Positions 52,861 to 62,425 of a DNA stretch of 64,000 bases are shown here, piece by piece; the stretch's first letter is position 1, and every line of letters begins with the position of its first letter. The stretch comes from Oxalobacteraceae bacterium. Lineage in GTDB: Bacteria; Pseudomonadota; Gammaproteobacteria; Burkholderiales; Burkholderiaceae_D. The translations under genes were made by a program, and so were the position numbers. Under the pieces are notes generated by a model. That model saw nothing but the letters and a program-made list of their open reading frames with translations. It was not told the origin of the DNA and did not search any database. Location: NCBI GenBank assembly GCA_021768485.1, contig JAIZVZ010000006.1, positions 1 through 64,000 on the forward strand, in the 5' to 3' direction.

Positions 52861-53809
52861 GGCCGCTTTCGGCCAGCCACCTGGCGGCCATGGCATTGCC
52901 GGCGCGGCTGGCGCCGGGCCGGCCGAGGTGGGCACTGATGAATTGACCGGCTTCGACCACTTGCTTCAAGTCGATGCCGGTGGCGATGCCCAGTCCGTGC
53001 AACAGATACAGTACGTCTTCGGTGGCGACATTGCCGGTCGCGCCGCGCGCATAGGGACAGCCGCCCAGGCCTGCCACCGAGGAATGAAAGCTGGCGATGC
53101 CGATTTCGAGGCAGGCATAGATATTCGCCAGGGCCTGGCCGTAGGTATCGTGGAAGTGTCCGGCCAGGCGCGCCAGATCGAATTGCTGCGCCGCGCATAA
53201 CATGACCGCCTGTGCCTTGCGCGGCGTGGCCACGCCGATGGTGTCGGCGATATCGATCTCGTCGCAGCCGAGGTCGCGCAGGCGGCCGACTACCTCGGCC
53301 ACCGCCGTCAGTGCAACCTCGCCCTGATACGGACAGCCGAACGCGCAGCTGACGCTGCCGCGCAGGCGTAGCTGGTGTTGCCTGGCGGCCGCGGCTACGG
53401 CCGCGAAGCGCGCAATCGACTCGGCAATCGAACAGTTGATGTTTTTTCTTGAAAACGCCTCCGAGGCCGAAGTGAAGATCACGACTTCATCGGCGCCGGC
53501 CGCGAGCGCCGCCTCGAAGCCCTGCAGGTTCGGCGTCAGGGCCGAATAGCGCGTGCCGGGACGGCGCGCGATGGCCGCCATGACTTCGCCGGAACTGGCC
53601 ATCTGCGGCACCCATTTGGGCGACACGAAAGAAGCCGCTTCGATATCGGCAAAGCCGGCCGCGCTCAGGCGGTCGATCAGCGCCACCTTGACCGCCGGCG
53701 GAATGATTTCGGCTTCGTTTTGCAAGCCGTCGCGCGGACCGACTTCGACGATCTTGACGAAGCCGGGCAAGGCGGGGTTCGGCGCGGCGCTCGGCATCTT
53801 GGCTGGCAT
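52853..53809 (-). CDS. mvaB: Hydroxymethylglutaryl-CoA lyase
   Basis: The 318-residue TIM-barrel lyase has EVGPRDGLQNE (catalytic Arg and metal Asp), GHFHDTYGQALAN (metal His pair) and the HMG-CoA lyase signature SVAGLGGCPYARGATGN with its active-site Cys. It cleaves HMG-CoA to acetoacetate and acetyl-CoA, the last step of leucine degradation, and corresponds to liuE in Pseudomonas. It begins 1 bp after the ghrA stop and overlaps the DUF1289 gene. Confidence 0.95.
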   Translation of the reverse strand: MPAKMPSAAPNPALPGFVKIVEVGPRDGLQNEAEIIPPAVKVALIDRLSAAGFADIEAASFVSPKWVPQMASSGEVMAAIARRPGTRYSALTPNLQGFEAALAAGADEVVIFTSASEAFSRKNINCSIAESIARFAAVAAAARQHQLRLRGSVSCAFGCPYQGEVALTAVAEVVGRLRDLGCDEIDIADTIGVATPRKAQAVMLCAAQQFDLARLAGHFHDTYGQALANIYACLEIGIASFHSSVAGLGGCPYARGATGNVATEDVLYLLHGLGIATGIDLKQVVEAGQFISAHLGRPGASRAGNAMAARWLAESGHV

Positions 53810-53810
53810 G

Positions 53811-54764
53811 TCAGTATCCTTTCGTATAATCGACTATCCCTGCAATGCTTTCGCCGCGCTCGATGGCGCCGATTTTGGCGACGATCTGGGCGATGCTTTC
53901 GTCGACCAGCGTTTGCGCAGCCATATGCGGCGTGATCGTGATGCGCGGCTCCTGCCAGAACGGATGCTGGGCCGGCAAGGGCTCGTTGCGAAAGACGTCG
54001 AGCGTGGCACCGGCAATCTGCCCCGATCTGATCAAGGCCAGCAAGTCCGGTTCGGCCACATGGCCGCCGCGCGCGACATTGATCAGATATGCGCCATGCG
54101 GCAAACGCGACAAATTCCGGCGATTTAAGATGTTGGCGGTCTCTGCCGTCAGCGGCAGCACGCAGACCAGCACCCGCGTGCCGCTTAAAAAGGCATCGAG
54201 TTCCGCCGTGCCGGCAAAGCATTCTATGCCGGCCACGTCTTTTTTGCTGCGGCTCCAGGCCCGCAGCGGAAAGCCGAATTGCCGGACCGCGGCGGCAACC
54301 TGCAGGCCGAGCACGCCGAGGCCGAGAATGCCGACCGTGAAATCGGATTTGCGATACGGCTCGAGAAAATGCCACTGCTGGCTGGCGGCCTGCAGCTGGT
54401 ATTCGTCGAAACGGCGGAAATAACGCAGCAGCGCATAGCTCACATACTCGGCCATTTGCACGCCCATGCCGGCGTCGTCGAGCCGCACCAGCGGCGCCGG
54501 CGGTGGCACACCGGCCTTGAACACGGCATCGACCCCGGCACCGAGATTGAAAATCGCTTTCACGCCGCGGCAGGCGGCCAGCACCGCCGCCGATGGCCGC
54601 CACAGCAGGGCGTAGTCTGCATGCTGCGCTGCCGGCTGTGCGTCAGGCGCTGGCGTTCCTTCGCCGTCGCGCCAGATATCGACGCGCGCCTCCGGCAGCA
54701 GTTTGGCCAGGGCGGCGATCCATGCCTCGGGTTCGTCATCGGGACTGTAAAACAAAATACGCAT
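53811..54764 (-). CDS. ghrA: Glyoxylate/hydroxypyruvate reductase A-like dehydrogenase
   Basis: The 317-residue D-2-hydroxyacid dehydrogenase has an NAD(P)-binding fold (VGILGLGVLGLQVAAAVRQFG), the catalytic Arg in LINVARGGHV, Glu in FRNEPLP and His in ITPHMAA. The start and length (MRILFYSPDDEPEAWIAAL) fit GhrA. It reduces glyoxylate or hydroxypyruvate. Its placement between liuD and mvaB is unexpected for leucine degradation; a related 2-oxoacid could be the real substrate. It probably belongs to the same transcript. Confidence 0.87.
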   Translation of the reverse strand: MRILFYSPDDEPEAWIAALAKLLPEARVDIWRDGEGTPAPDAQPAAQHADYALLWRPSAAVLAACRGVKAIFNLGAGVDAVFKAGVPPPAPLVRLDDAGMGVQMAEYVSYALLRYFRRFDEYQLQAASQQWHFLEPYRKSDFTVGILGLGVLGLQVAAAVRQFGFPLRAWSRSKKDVAGIECFAGTAELDAFLSGTRVLVCVLPLTAETANILNRRNLSRLPHGAYLINVARGGHVAEPDLLALIRSGQIAGATLDVFRNEPLPAQHPFWQEPRITITPHMAAQTLVDESIAQIVAKIGAIERGESIAGIVDYTKGY

Positions 54765-54826
54765 ACGGATCTCTGTCCTTTGGGAGAAATGAGCTTGTTG
54801 AAAGGTGGGCCCGGTGAAAAGTGGAC

Positions 54827-56905
54827 TCAGTGAAAAGTGAGCAGCGGTGCGCCGTCGGCCACCTGTTCGCCGACCGCATATAGGATTTCATCGACGGTGC
54901 CGGCGCCGGGCGCGCTAATCGTATGCTCCATCTTCATCGCTTCCATGATCAGCAAGGGCTGGCCCGACTTGACCTGCTGGCCGCTGGCGACCAGCACCGC
55001 AACTATCTTGCCGGGCATCGGCGCCGTCAGCCGGCCGTCGCCGGCCTCGGCCAGGCCGGCGTGCGCCATCGGATCGAGGTAGGTGAGCGCATGATGCGAA
55101 GCCGCGACGAAGATGTGGAGCACATCGCCGTCGCCGGCCACGCTGGCGCGCAGTATGGTCTCGGCCGAGCCGGGGCCGCGGGCCTCGGCCACTGCCAGCA
55201 CCAGGGCGGGGCCATCGCGTCCGAGCAGGCGCACGGTCGCGCTGCGGCCGTCGTGCGCGATACGCCAGCCATCGGCGAGGTATTGCACCTGCACCTCATG
55301 GCGCGCATGCTCGTCAAAAAACATCAGATTGCGCTGCCGGCGGCGACCGAGACACCAGCCGCTGGCATCGCTCCACGGCAGGTCGTTGCCGGCTTGGGCG
55401 CGATTGGTCCCGCTCTCGCCTGCCATTTGCGCCACGGTCGCCAGGACCAACGCCTGAAAAGGCGGCCGGCCCGGAGGCGGCAGCAATAGCGCCTGATGGC
55501 GTTCGATCAGGCCGGTATCGAGTTCGGCGGCGCAAAACGCCGGGCTGGCCACCAGGCGCTGCAGGAAGGCCAGATTGGTGGCCGGGCCGGCCACCTGCCA
55601 CTGCGCCAGCGCCTGCTGCATGCGGCTCAGCGCCTGCGGGCGGTCTTCGCCCCACACGATCAGCTTGGCCAGCAAGGGATCATAAAACGGCGTGATGAGG
55701 TCGCCTTCGCGCACGCCGGCATCGATGCGCACCGCCGCCGGTCGGCGATTTGCACCGTCGGCATCATCGCCACCATCGCCACCATCGCCACCATCGGCGC
55801 CGACCGCGAATGCGAGCGCGTCGGGCATGCGCAGATGGCGCAGCATGCCGGTCGAGGGCAGAAAACCGTGCTCGGGATTTTCGGCATAGATGCGCGCTTC
55901 GAGCGCATGACCGCGCAGCGTGAGCTGCTCTTGCGTCAGCGGCAGTGGCTGGCCGTCGGCGACGCGCAATTGCCATTCGACCAGGTCGAGGCCGGTAATC
56001 ATTTCCGTGACCGGATGCTCGACTTGCAAACGCGTATTCATTTCCATGAAATAGAACGTGCCGTCCGGGTCAACGATGAATTCGACCGTGCCGGCGCCGA
56101 CATAGCCGACCGCCTTGGCCGCCGCGATCGCCGCCCGGCCCATGGCGGCGCGCCGTTCGGGCTGCATGCCCGGAGCCGGGGCTTCTTCGAGCACTTTCTG
56201 ATGGCGGCGCTGTACCGAGCAATCGCGTTCGTAAAGGTGGATGCAATGGCCGTGCATGTCGGCGAATACCTGGATTTCGATATGGCGCGGGCGTATCAGG
56301 TATTTTTCGAGCAAGACCTGTTCGTCACCGAAGGCATTGAGGGCTTCGCGCCGGCACGACGCCAGCGCAGGCTTGAAGTCGCCCGGGCCCTCGACCACAC
56401 GCATGCCTTTGCCGCCGCCGCCGGCGCTGGCCTTGAGCAAGAGCGGGTAGCCGATGCGGTCACCTTCGCGCTGCAGAAAATCGGCATCCTGATTGGCGCC
56501 GTGATAGCCGGGCACCAGCGGCACGCCGGCCACCGCCATCAGGGTCTTGGCTGCCGATTTCGATCCCATCGAGCGCATGGCCGAGGGCGGCGGCCCGATG
56601 AAGACCAGGCCGGCATCTGCGCAGGCCTCGGCAAAGTCGCCGTTTTCCGATAAAAATCCATAGCCGGGATGGACCGCCTCGGCGCCGCTGGCCAGCGCGG
56701 CCTCGATGATGACACGATAATTGAGATAGCTGTCGCGGGCCGCCGCCGCACCGATCAGCACGCCGTCGTCGCACAGCGCGACATGACGCGCTGTGCGGTC
56801 GGCCTCGGAATACACGGCGACCGTGCGGATGCCCAGGCGGCGGGCGGTGGCGGCGACGCGGCAGGCGATCTCGCCGCGGTTGGCAATCAGGATTTTCTTG
56901 AACAT
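54827..56905 (-). CDS. liuD: Methylcrotonyl-CoA carboxylase alpha subunit (biotin carboxylase/BCCP)
   Basis: The 692-residue protein has a biotin carboxylase N-half (FKKILIANRGEIACRV; ASAGGGGKGMRVV; EMNTRLQVEHPVTEMITGLD) and a C-terminal biotinyl domain with EAMKMEHTISAP, where the second Met-Lys holds biotin. It carboxylates biotin with ATP and bicarbonate. Acyl specificity cannot be read from this subunit; methylcrotonyl-CoA is inferred from liuB, liuC and mvaB nearby. AAGAGG before the ATG sets the start. A Gly-Asp repeat from 9 bp tandem DNA repeats occupies residues ~370-382. Confidence 0.9.
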   Translation of the reverse strand: MFKKILIANRGEIACRVAATARRLGIRTVAVYSEADRTARHVALCDDGVLIGAAAARDSYLNYRVIIEAALASGAEAVHPGYGFLSENGDFAEACADAGLVFIGPPPSAMRSMGSKSAAKTLMAVAGVPLVPGYHGANQDADFLQREGDRIGYPLLLKASAGGGGKGMRVVEGPGDFKPALASCRREALNAFGDEQVLLEKYLIRPRHIEIQVFADMHGHCIHLYERDCSVQRRHQKVLEEAPAPGMQPERRAAMGRAAIAAAKAVGYVGAGTVEFIVDPDGTFYFMEMNTRLQVEHPVTEMITGLDLVEWQLRVADGQPLPLTQEQLTLRGHALEARIYAENPEHGFLPSTGMLRHLRMPDALAFAVGADGGDGGDGGDDADGANRRPAAVRIDAGVREGDLITPFYDPLLAKLIVWGEDRPQALSRMQQALAQWQVAGPATNLAFLQRLVASPAFCAAELDTGLIERHQALLLPPPGRPPFQALVLATVAQMAGESGTNRAQAGNDLPWSDASGWCLGRRRQRNLMFFDEHARHEVQVQYLADGWRIAHDGRSATVRLLGRDGPALVLAVAEARGPGSAETILRASVAGDGDVLHIFVAASHHALTYLDPMAHAGLAEAGDGRLTAPMPGKIVAVLVASGQQVKSGQPLLIMEAMKMEHTISAPGAGTVDEILYAVGEQVADGAPLLTFH
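55763..55798. repeat. 9 bp tandem repeat inside liuD
   Basis: Four units of nine bases (ATCATCGCC, ACCATCGCC twice, ACCATCGGC) read on the minus strand as repeated Gly-Asp-Gly. Because the unit is a multiple of three, copy-number changes would stay in frame and lengthen or shorten a surface loop of the biotin carboxylase. Confidence 0.9.
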
Positions 56906-57067
56906 GCGGGCCTCTTGTAGGGGCAATGCCAATTTGTCGATTGCGGCAGACGGCTGCCGCCTGACCTGTTGTCGACCGGATACGCCGGCCGGGCATGTCG
57001 GCCAAAGCGCCGACCGACTATTGCGGCAGCCCGCTGTGGGCCGCCGGTTTTGCAGGCGCGTGCTGCA

Positions 57068-57106
57068 GATGCATGTTACGGACGCGTGTTACAGATGCGT
57101 GTTACA
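57068..57106. repeat. 13 bp tandem repeat between bioB and liuD
   Basis: Three 13 bp units (GATGCATGTTACG, GACGCGTGTTACA, GATGCGTGTTACA) and a partial fourth (GATGCGG) lie just after the bioB stop in the 221 bp spacer before liuD. The unit length equals that of the array near 52 kb and both begin GATGC, but the rest differs. Confidence 0.88.
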
Positions 57107-57126
57107 GATGCGGCCGACAGCGGCAT

Positions 57127-58176
57127 TCAGCACTCGCAGCGTTCCTTCGGCGCCGATTCGAGCGTCGCCGCCCGCGTGCGCAGGCCCAGCTTGGCCAGTA
57201 GCGCGCGGTCGTCGTTGGCTTCAGGATTGCAGGTGGTAAGCAATTTGTCGCCGTAAAAAATCGAATTGGCGCCGGCCAGGAAGCACAGCGATTGCACCGC
57301 TTCGCCCATTTGGCGGCGGCCTGCCGACAAGCGCACGCGCGCCAGCGGCATGGTGATGCGGGCCACCGCAATGGTGCGCACGAATTCGAAGGGGTCGAGC
57401 GGATCGAGTCCGTGCAGCGGCGTGCCTTCGACCTGCACCAGATGGTTGACCGGCACCGATTCCGGATACGGGTTCAGATTGGCCAGCTGGGCGATCAGGC
57501 CGGCGCGCTGGCGGCGCGATTCGCCCATGCCGACGATGCCGCCGCAGCAGATCTTCAGGCCGGCATGGCGCACCTGGCCCAGGGTATCGAGCCGGTCTTG
57601 ATAATCGCGGGTCGAAATGATGTTGCTGTAGAACTCGGGCGCGGTGTCGAGATTATGGTTGTAATAGTCGAGTCCGGCTTCCTTCAGGCGCGCGGCCTGG
57701 CCGGCTTCGAGCATGCCCAGGGTGGCGCAGGTTTCCAGACCCAGCGCCTTGACTTCGCGGATCATTTCTTCGACCTTGGCCAGATCGCGCTCTTTCGGAC
57801 TGCGCCAGGCGGCACCCATGCAAAAACGCGTGGCGCCGTTGGCCTTGGCCTGGCGCGCGGCGTCGAGCACATTATCGATGTCGACGATTTTCTTGGCCTC
57901 GACGCCGGTATCGTAGCGCGCCGCTTGCGGGCAATAGGCGCAATCTTCTTCGCAACCACCGGTCTTGATCGACATTAGTGTGGCCAGTTCGACATCGCCA
58001 TCGGGGAAATTGGCGCGATGTACTTGCTGGGCCTGGAACATCAAGTCGTTAAAGGGCAGGTCGAACAGCGCCAGCACATCGTCGAGCGGCCAGGTAGCGG
58101 CCGTGATCGGCTGCACGGGCGGCAGAAAATTCAGCGATTCGTAGGAGACGGTTTTTTCAAGCGAGGATTCGGACAT
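57127..58176 (-). CDS. bioB: Biotin synthase
   Basis: The 349-residue radical SAM enzyme has the [4Fe-4S] motif [12 protein letters not shown], the [2Fe-2S] and substrate-site blocks ([37 protein letters not shown]) and [14 protein letters not shown] near the end. It inserts sulfur into dethiobiotin. The ATG at 58176 ([13 protein letters not shown]) is chosen over an upstream TTG; its ribosome-binding site is weak. It lies 28 bp after bioD and is the last of four biotin genes. Confidence 0.96.
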   Translation of the reverse strand: MSESSLEKTVSYESLNFLPPVQPITAATWPLDDVLALFDLPFNDLMFQAQQVHRANFPDGDVELATLMSIKTGGCEEDCAYCPQAARYDTGVEAKKIVDIDNVLDAARQAKANGATRFCMGAAWRSPKERDLAKVEEMIREVKALGLETCATLGMLEAGQAARLKEAGLDYYNHNLDTAPEFYSNIISTRDYQDRLDTLGQVRHAGLKICCGGIVGMGESRRQRAGLIAQLANLNPYPESVPVNHLVQVEGTPLHGLDPLDPFEFVRTIAVARITMPLARVRLSAGRRQMGEAVQSLCFLAGANSIFYGDKLLTTCNPEANDDRALLAKLGLRTRAATLESAPKERCEC

Positions 58177-58204
58177 AAATTCTTTCAACAGCAAAATAAT
58201 AAAA

Positions 58205-58924
58205 TTAATCGGTCGTACGATGATCGCCAGCCGGCCAGCCGGGCAGCGAGTGCAAATTCAAACAGGCGGCGGCGCGCGCCGCGCTCGGCTCGCTGAGGCG
58301 CGGCACCTGACCCAGCAGCGGCGCCCGGATACGGGCGGCCAGAGCGGCGACATTCTGCTCCAGATGGGCCATGCCGGCGTCGACCGTATTGGCGACCCAG
58401 CCGGCCAGCGTCAGACCGCGCGCGGCGATGGCCTCAGCGGTCAGCAGGGCGTGGCTTTGGCAGCCGAGCCGCATGCCGACCACCAGCACCACCGGCAGCG
58501 CCAGCTGCTGCGCCATGTCGGCCGTGTCGAAACTGTCCGACAAGGGCACGCAAAAGCCGCCCACGCCTTCGACCACCACGGCTTCGGCCTGCGCCGCCAG
58601 CGCGCGATAGGCCGCCAGGATCGGAGCGGCTTCGATCTCTATCTGCTGGCGGCGTGCGGCGATCTGCGGCGCGCAAGGCTCTTGCAGCAGATAGGGATTG
58701 CGCAGTTGAGCCGGCACCGCGACATTGCTGGCCGCCCGCAGGCTGTCGACATCGTCATTGTGCCAGACTCCGGCCTCCAGGGTGGCGCCGGCGGCGACCG
58801 GCTTCATGCCGACGGCGCGGGCGCCGGTGTCGCACAGCGCGTGCAGGATGGCGCTGGAAATCAGCGTTTTGCCGATTTCGGTATCGGTGCCGGCGATGAA
58901 GCACGAAAAGAAGGGCTGCTTCAT
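58205..58924 (-). CDS. bioD: Dethiobiotin synthase
   Basis: The 239-residue protein has the P-loop [15 protein letters not shown], the substrate Lys region [11 protein letters not shown], and [13 protein letters not shown], all hallmarks of BioD. It forms the ureido ring of dethiobiotin with ATP and CO2. The ATG overlaps the bioF stop by ATGA, so the open frame continuing upstream through bioF is shadow. Confidence 0.95.
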   Translation of the reverse strand: MKQPFFSCFIAGTDTEIGKTLISSAILHALCDTGARAVGMKPVAAGATLEAGVWHNDDVDSLRAASNVAVPAQLRNPYLLQEPCAPQIAARRQQIEIEAAPILAAYRALAAQAEAVVVEGVGGFCVPLSDSFDTADMAQQLALPVVLVVGMRLGCQSHALLTAEAIAARGLTLAGWVANTVDAGMAHLEQNVAALAARIRAPLLGQVPRLSEPSAARAAACLNLHSLPGWPAGDHRTTD

Positions 58925-60141
58925 GCCGTCACCGCCTCGGAATCTGCCTCGGCCTGCGCGGCGAGCGTATTGACGGCCTCGATCAGGCTCGCCACCTGCG
59001 CCGTGGTATGCGCGGCCGAGAGCGTGATGCGCAAGCGCGCCGTGCCGGCTGCCACCGTCGGCGGCCGGATGGCCGGCACCCAGAAGCCTTGCGCATGCAA
59101 TTGCACGCTGGCTTGGACGGCCGCCTGGTTGGCGCCGATCACCAGCGGTTGCACGGCCGTCATCGACGGCAGCAATTGCCAGTGCGGCAGGCGCAGGTCG
59201 GTCTTGATCTGGGCGACCAGTTGCTGCAGGTGCGCGCGCAATGCCATGCCTTCGGCACCGTTGATGATGTCTATGCTGGTCAGCAAGGCATGCGCCAGGG
59301 CTGGCGCGGCGGCCGTGGTATAGATGTAGGCCCGTCCGCGCTGCAGCAGCAGTTCGATGACGCTGGCGTGGGCGGCGACAAAGGCGCCGCCCACGCCGGC
59401 CGCCTTGCCCAGCGTGCCCATGTACACCAGGTGCGGCGAGCGCAGCGCGAAGTGCTCGAGGGCGCCGCAGCCGCTCGCGCCCAGCGTGCCGAAGCCGTGG
59501 GCGTCGTCGACTACCAGCCAGGCGCCGTGCTGCTCGCACAGCGCCAGCAGGGCCGGCAGCGGCGCCAGTTCGCCATCCATGCTGTAGACGCTGTCGGTGA
59601 CCACGATCTTGCTTTTTGCGCTGCTGGCGGCCAGCAGGCTGGCGAGGGCGGCAACGTCGTTGTGCGGATAAATCGTGATCCTGGCGCGCGACAGGCGGGC
59701 GCCGTCGATCAGCGAGGCGTGGTTCAGTTCTTCGGAAAACAGCTCGGTATCGTGGCCGGGATGGATCGTCGCCAGTGCGCCGAGCATGGCCTGGTTGGCC
59801 AGAAAGCCGGAACCGAAATACATGGCGCGCGGCTGTTCCAGGTGCGGCGCCAGCAGCGCGCCGAGCCGTTCCTCGAGCCGGGCATGGGCCCGGCTGTGGC
59901 CGCTGATCAGGTGCGAGGCGCCGCTGCCGGCGCCATACAGCGCCGCGCCTTCCTGCAGCGCCTGCACCACGGCCGGATGGGCTGCCAGACCGAGGTAATC
60001 GTTACTGCAAAACGCCAGCAGGTCGCGGCCATCGACCCGCATGCGCGGCGCGCACGGCGTGTCGGCGACGCGCAGGCGGCGCTGCAAGCCCTGTTGCTGC
60101 AACAATTGCAATTGTTGTTCGATGACGCGGATCGCTTCCAT
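58921..60141 (-). CDS. bioF: 8-Amino-7-oxononanoate synthase
   Basis: The 406-residue alpha-oxoamine synthase has FCSNDYLGLAAHPAVVQAL, the serine/histidine region SGHSRAHARLEERLG, LVVDDAHGFGTLGASG, and the PLP Lys in YMGTLGKAAGVGGAF. It condenses pimeloyl-ACP or -CoA with alanine. Its ATG shares one base with the bioA stop (TGATG), and its stop overlaps bioD, so bioA-bioF-bioD are translationally coupled. Confidence 0.95.
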   Translation of the reverse strand: MEAIRVIEQQLQLLQQQGLQRRLRVADTPCAPRMRVDGRDLLAFCSNDYLGLAAHPAVVQALQEGAALYGAGSGASHLISGHSRAHARLEERLGALLAPHLEQPRAMYFGSGFLANQAMLGALATIHPGHDTELFSEELNHASLIDGARLSRARITIYPHNDVAALASLLAASSAKSKIVVTDSVYSMDGELAPLPALLALCEQHGAWLVVDDAHGFGTLGASGCGALEHFALRSPHLVYMGTLGKAAGVGGAFVAAHASVIELLLQRGRAYIYTTAAAPALAHALLTSIDIINGAEGMALRAHLQQLVAQIKTDLRLPHWQLLPSMTAVQPLVIGANQAAVQASVQLHAQGFWVPAIRPPTVAAGTARLRITLSAAHTTAQVASLIEAVNTLAAQAEADSEAVTA

Positions 60142-61532
60142 CAGTGCCCCGCCATCGTCTGTTCGAACACGGCCAGCGTGCGCGCGGCCAGGGTGTCGAT
60201 CTCGTCGTCGGCCAGGATATAGGGCGGCATCAGGTAGACGCTGCGCCCGATCGGCCGCATCAGCATCTCCTGCCTGAGCCCTTCGGCGAAAAAGCGGCGC
60301 GAAAAGCTCGCTGCGGCCTGGGCATCGTCGATCACGGCATCGAAGGCCCAGATCATGCCGCGCTGGCGGAAGTGCCGCACCTTATCGTGCGCGGCCAGCG
60401 GTGCCAGCGCCGCCGTCATGCGGGCGGCGCGCTGGCGGTTGCGGTTGAGGACGTCGTCTTCCTCGAAAATGGCGAGCGTGGCCAGTGCCGCCCGGCAGGC
60501 CAGCGGATTGCCGGTATAGGAATGCGAATGCAAAAAGCCGCGCGTGACGTCGCTGCTGTAAAAGGCCTGATAGATTTCCTCTTTGCTCAGTACCAAGGAC
60601 AGCGGCAGGTAACCGCCGCTGATGCCTTTGGACAGGCACAGGAAATCGGGCCAGACCGCCGTGCCGTCCGCCATTTCGGCTTGCTGGCAGGCGAAAAAGG
60701 TGCCGGTGCGGCCGCAGCCGACGGCGATCTCATCGAATATCAGATGCACCTGGTACTGGTCGCACAGCGCGCGCACCAGCGCCAGATACAGCGGATCGTG
60801 CATCGCCATGCCGGTCGCGCACTGCACGAGCGGCTCGACGATGACGGCGGCAATTTGCGGCCCCCGTTCCTGCAGCAGACGCTCGAGGTCGCGCGCGGCC
60901 CGGCGCGCCACATCCTGCGCGCTCTCACCGGGTTCGGCGAGGCGGGCGTCGGGCGAGGCCACCACGTGCGCCGGCCTCAGCAACGGACCGTAGGCGTCCT
61001 TGAACAGGGCGACATCGGTGACGGCCAGGGCGCCGATGGTTTCGCCGTGGTAGCCGCCGCGCACGCAGACGAATTCCTGCTTGGCGCTATGGCCGCTGTT
61101 GCGCCAGGCGTGAAAACTCATCTTGAGCGCGATCTCGACTGCCGAGGCGCCGTCAGAGGCATAGAAGCAATGGCCTAACACGCCGCCGGTCAGGGCCTTG
61201 AGCTGCTCCGACAATTGCACCACCGGTTCGTGGGTAAAGCCGGCCAGCATCGCGTGCTCGAGCTTGTCGAGCTGGTCTTTGAGGGCGTTGTTGATGCGCG
61301 GATTGGCGTGGCCGAACAGATTGACCCACCAGGAACTGATGGCGTCGAGATAACGCCGGCCGTCGTGGTCGTACAGCCAGGCGCCGCGGCCGTGGCTGAC
61401 GGCGACCAGCGGCACGGTTTCGTGATGCTGCATTTGGGTGCACGGGTGCCAGACCGATGCCAGGCTGCGGGCGACCCAGTCGGCGGCGATGCCGTCGCCG
61501 CCGGCCGAGGCATTGTGTTGAGATGATGTCAA
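60141..61532 (-). CDS. bioA: Adenosylmethionine-8-amino-7-oxononanoate transaminase (TTG start)
   Basis: The 463-residue class III aminotransferase has SVWHPCTQMQHHETVPLV, LDAISSWWVNLFGHANPRIN, the phosphate site YASDGASAVEIALKM, IFDEIAVGCGRTG and the PLP Lys in CLSKGISGGYLPL, a full BioA set. It converts 8-amino-7-oxononanoate to diaminopelargonate with S-adenosylmethionine. The start is read as TTG at 61532 because GGAG lies about seven bases before it and no ATG occurs before the conserved N-terminus. It follows liuC by 44 bp. Confidence 0.93.
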   Translation of the reverse strand: MTSSQHNASAGGDGIAADWVARSLASVWHPCTQMQHHETVPLVAVSHGRGAWLYDHDGRRYLDAISSWWVNLFGHANPRINNALKDQLDKLEHAMLAGFTHEPVVQLSEQLKALTGGVLGHCFYASDGASAVEIALKMSFHAWRNSGHSAKQEFVCVRGGYHGETIGALAVTDVALFKDAYGPLLRPAHVVASPDARLAEPGESAQDVARRAARDLERLLQERGPQIAAVIVEPLVQCATGMAMHDPLYLALVRALCDQYQVHLIFDEIAVGCGRTGTFFACQQAEMADGTAVWPDFLCLSKGISGGYLPLSLVLSKEEIYQAFYSSDVTRGFLHSHSYTGNPLACRAALATLAIFEEDDVLNRNRQRAARMTAALAPLAAHDKVRHFRQRGMIWAFDAVIDDAQAAASFSRRFFAEGLRQEMLMRPIGRSVYLMPPYILADDEIDTLAARTLAVFEQTMAGH

Positions 61533-61576
61533 ACTTTACTCCAGTGATGAATCCGATTTGTGAACCGCGGTGCGGT

Positions 61577-62365
61577 CTAATTTGCGAGCCAAGCCGGCGC
61601 TCTTTTGTCCAGAAATGCCTGCACCCCTTCGCGTCCTTCGCTGGAAGCACGGATCTGCGCCAGGCGGGCGGCGGTATCGTCGAGCAGATAGTCGGTAATC
61701 GGTACGCCGGCCACTTCGCGCACCAGGACTTTGGCCTGGCGCACTGCCTGCGGACCGTTGGCCGCCAGTGCGCCGACGATCTGCTCGACCGTGGCATCGA
61801 GCGTGTCGGCGCTGGCCAGTTCGTGCACCAGTCCCAGGCGCTGCGCCTGGCGGCCGTCGAAACGCTCGGCGGTCAGAAAATACCGGCGCGCGGCCTGTTC
61901 GCCGATCGCCTTGAGCACATAGGGCGAGACGCCGGCCGGAATCAGGCCGAGCCGCACTTCGCTCAGGCAGAACTGGGCCGCTTCGACGGCAACCACGATG
62001 TCGCAGGCCGCCGCCAGTCCCATGCCGCCGCCGAAGCAGTGGCCGTGCACGCGCGCCACCACCGGCAGCGGACACAGATAGACGGCATGCAGCATTTCGG
62101 CCAGCACCAGGGCGTCTGCATGGTTTTCCGGTTCCGAAAATTGCGCTTTTTCTTTCATCCAGTTGAGGTCGCCGCCGGCGCAAAATGCCGGACCGTTGGC
62201 GGCCAGTACCACCGCGCGCAACGCTTCGCGTTGGCCGAGCTCGCCAAACACCTGCGTCAGCTCGGCCAGCATCTGTTCATTGAAGGCATTGCGCATCTCG
62301 GGGCGGTTCAGCGTCACGGTAGCGCGATGCCCCGATTGCGTCAGTGTCAGCGTCTTGTATTCCAT
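61577..62365 (-). CDS. liuC: Methylglutaconyl-CoA hydratase (enoyl-CoA hydratase family)
   Basis: The 262-residue crotonase-fold protein has the oxyanion loops FCAGGDLNWMKEK and GHCFGGGMGLAAACD, plus LSEVRLGLIPAGVSPYVL. Family members in this gene context hydrate 3-methylglutaconyl-CoA to HMG-CoA in leucine breakdown. GGAG before ATG 62365 sets the start. It lies 60 bp after liuB and 44 bp before bioA in the same orientation. Specificity is from context rather than from residues. Confidence 0.9.
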   Translation of the reverse strand: MEYKTLTLTQSGHRATVTLNRPEMRNAFNEQMLAELTQVFGELGQREALRAVVLAANGPAFCAGGDLNWMKEKAQFSEPENHADALVLAEMLHAVYLCPLPVVARVHGHCFGGGMGLAAACDIVVAVEAAQFCLSEVRLGLIPAGVSPYVLKAIGEQAARRYFLTAERFDGRQAQRLGLVHELASADTLDATVEQIVGALAANGPQAVRQAKVLVREVAGVPITDYLLDDTAARLAQIRASSEGREGVQAFLDKRAPAWLAN

Positions 62366-62425
62366 TGTTACTCCTTGCATTCCAGATTGTGGCCGCCGGC
62401 CGCGCTTGCAATTTGCGGCCGCCAT

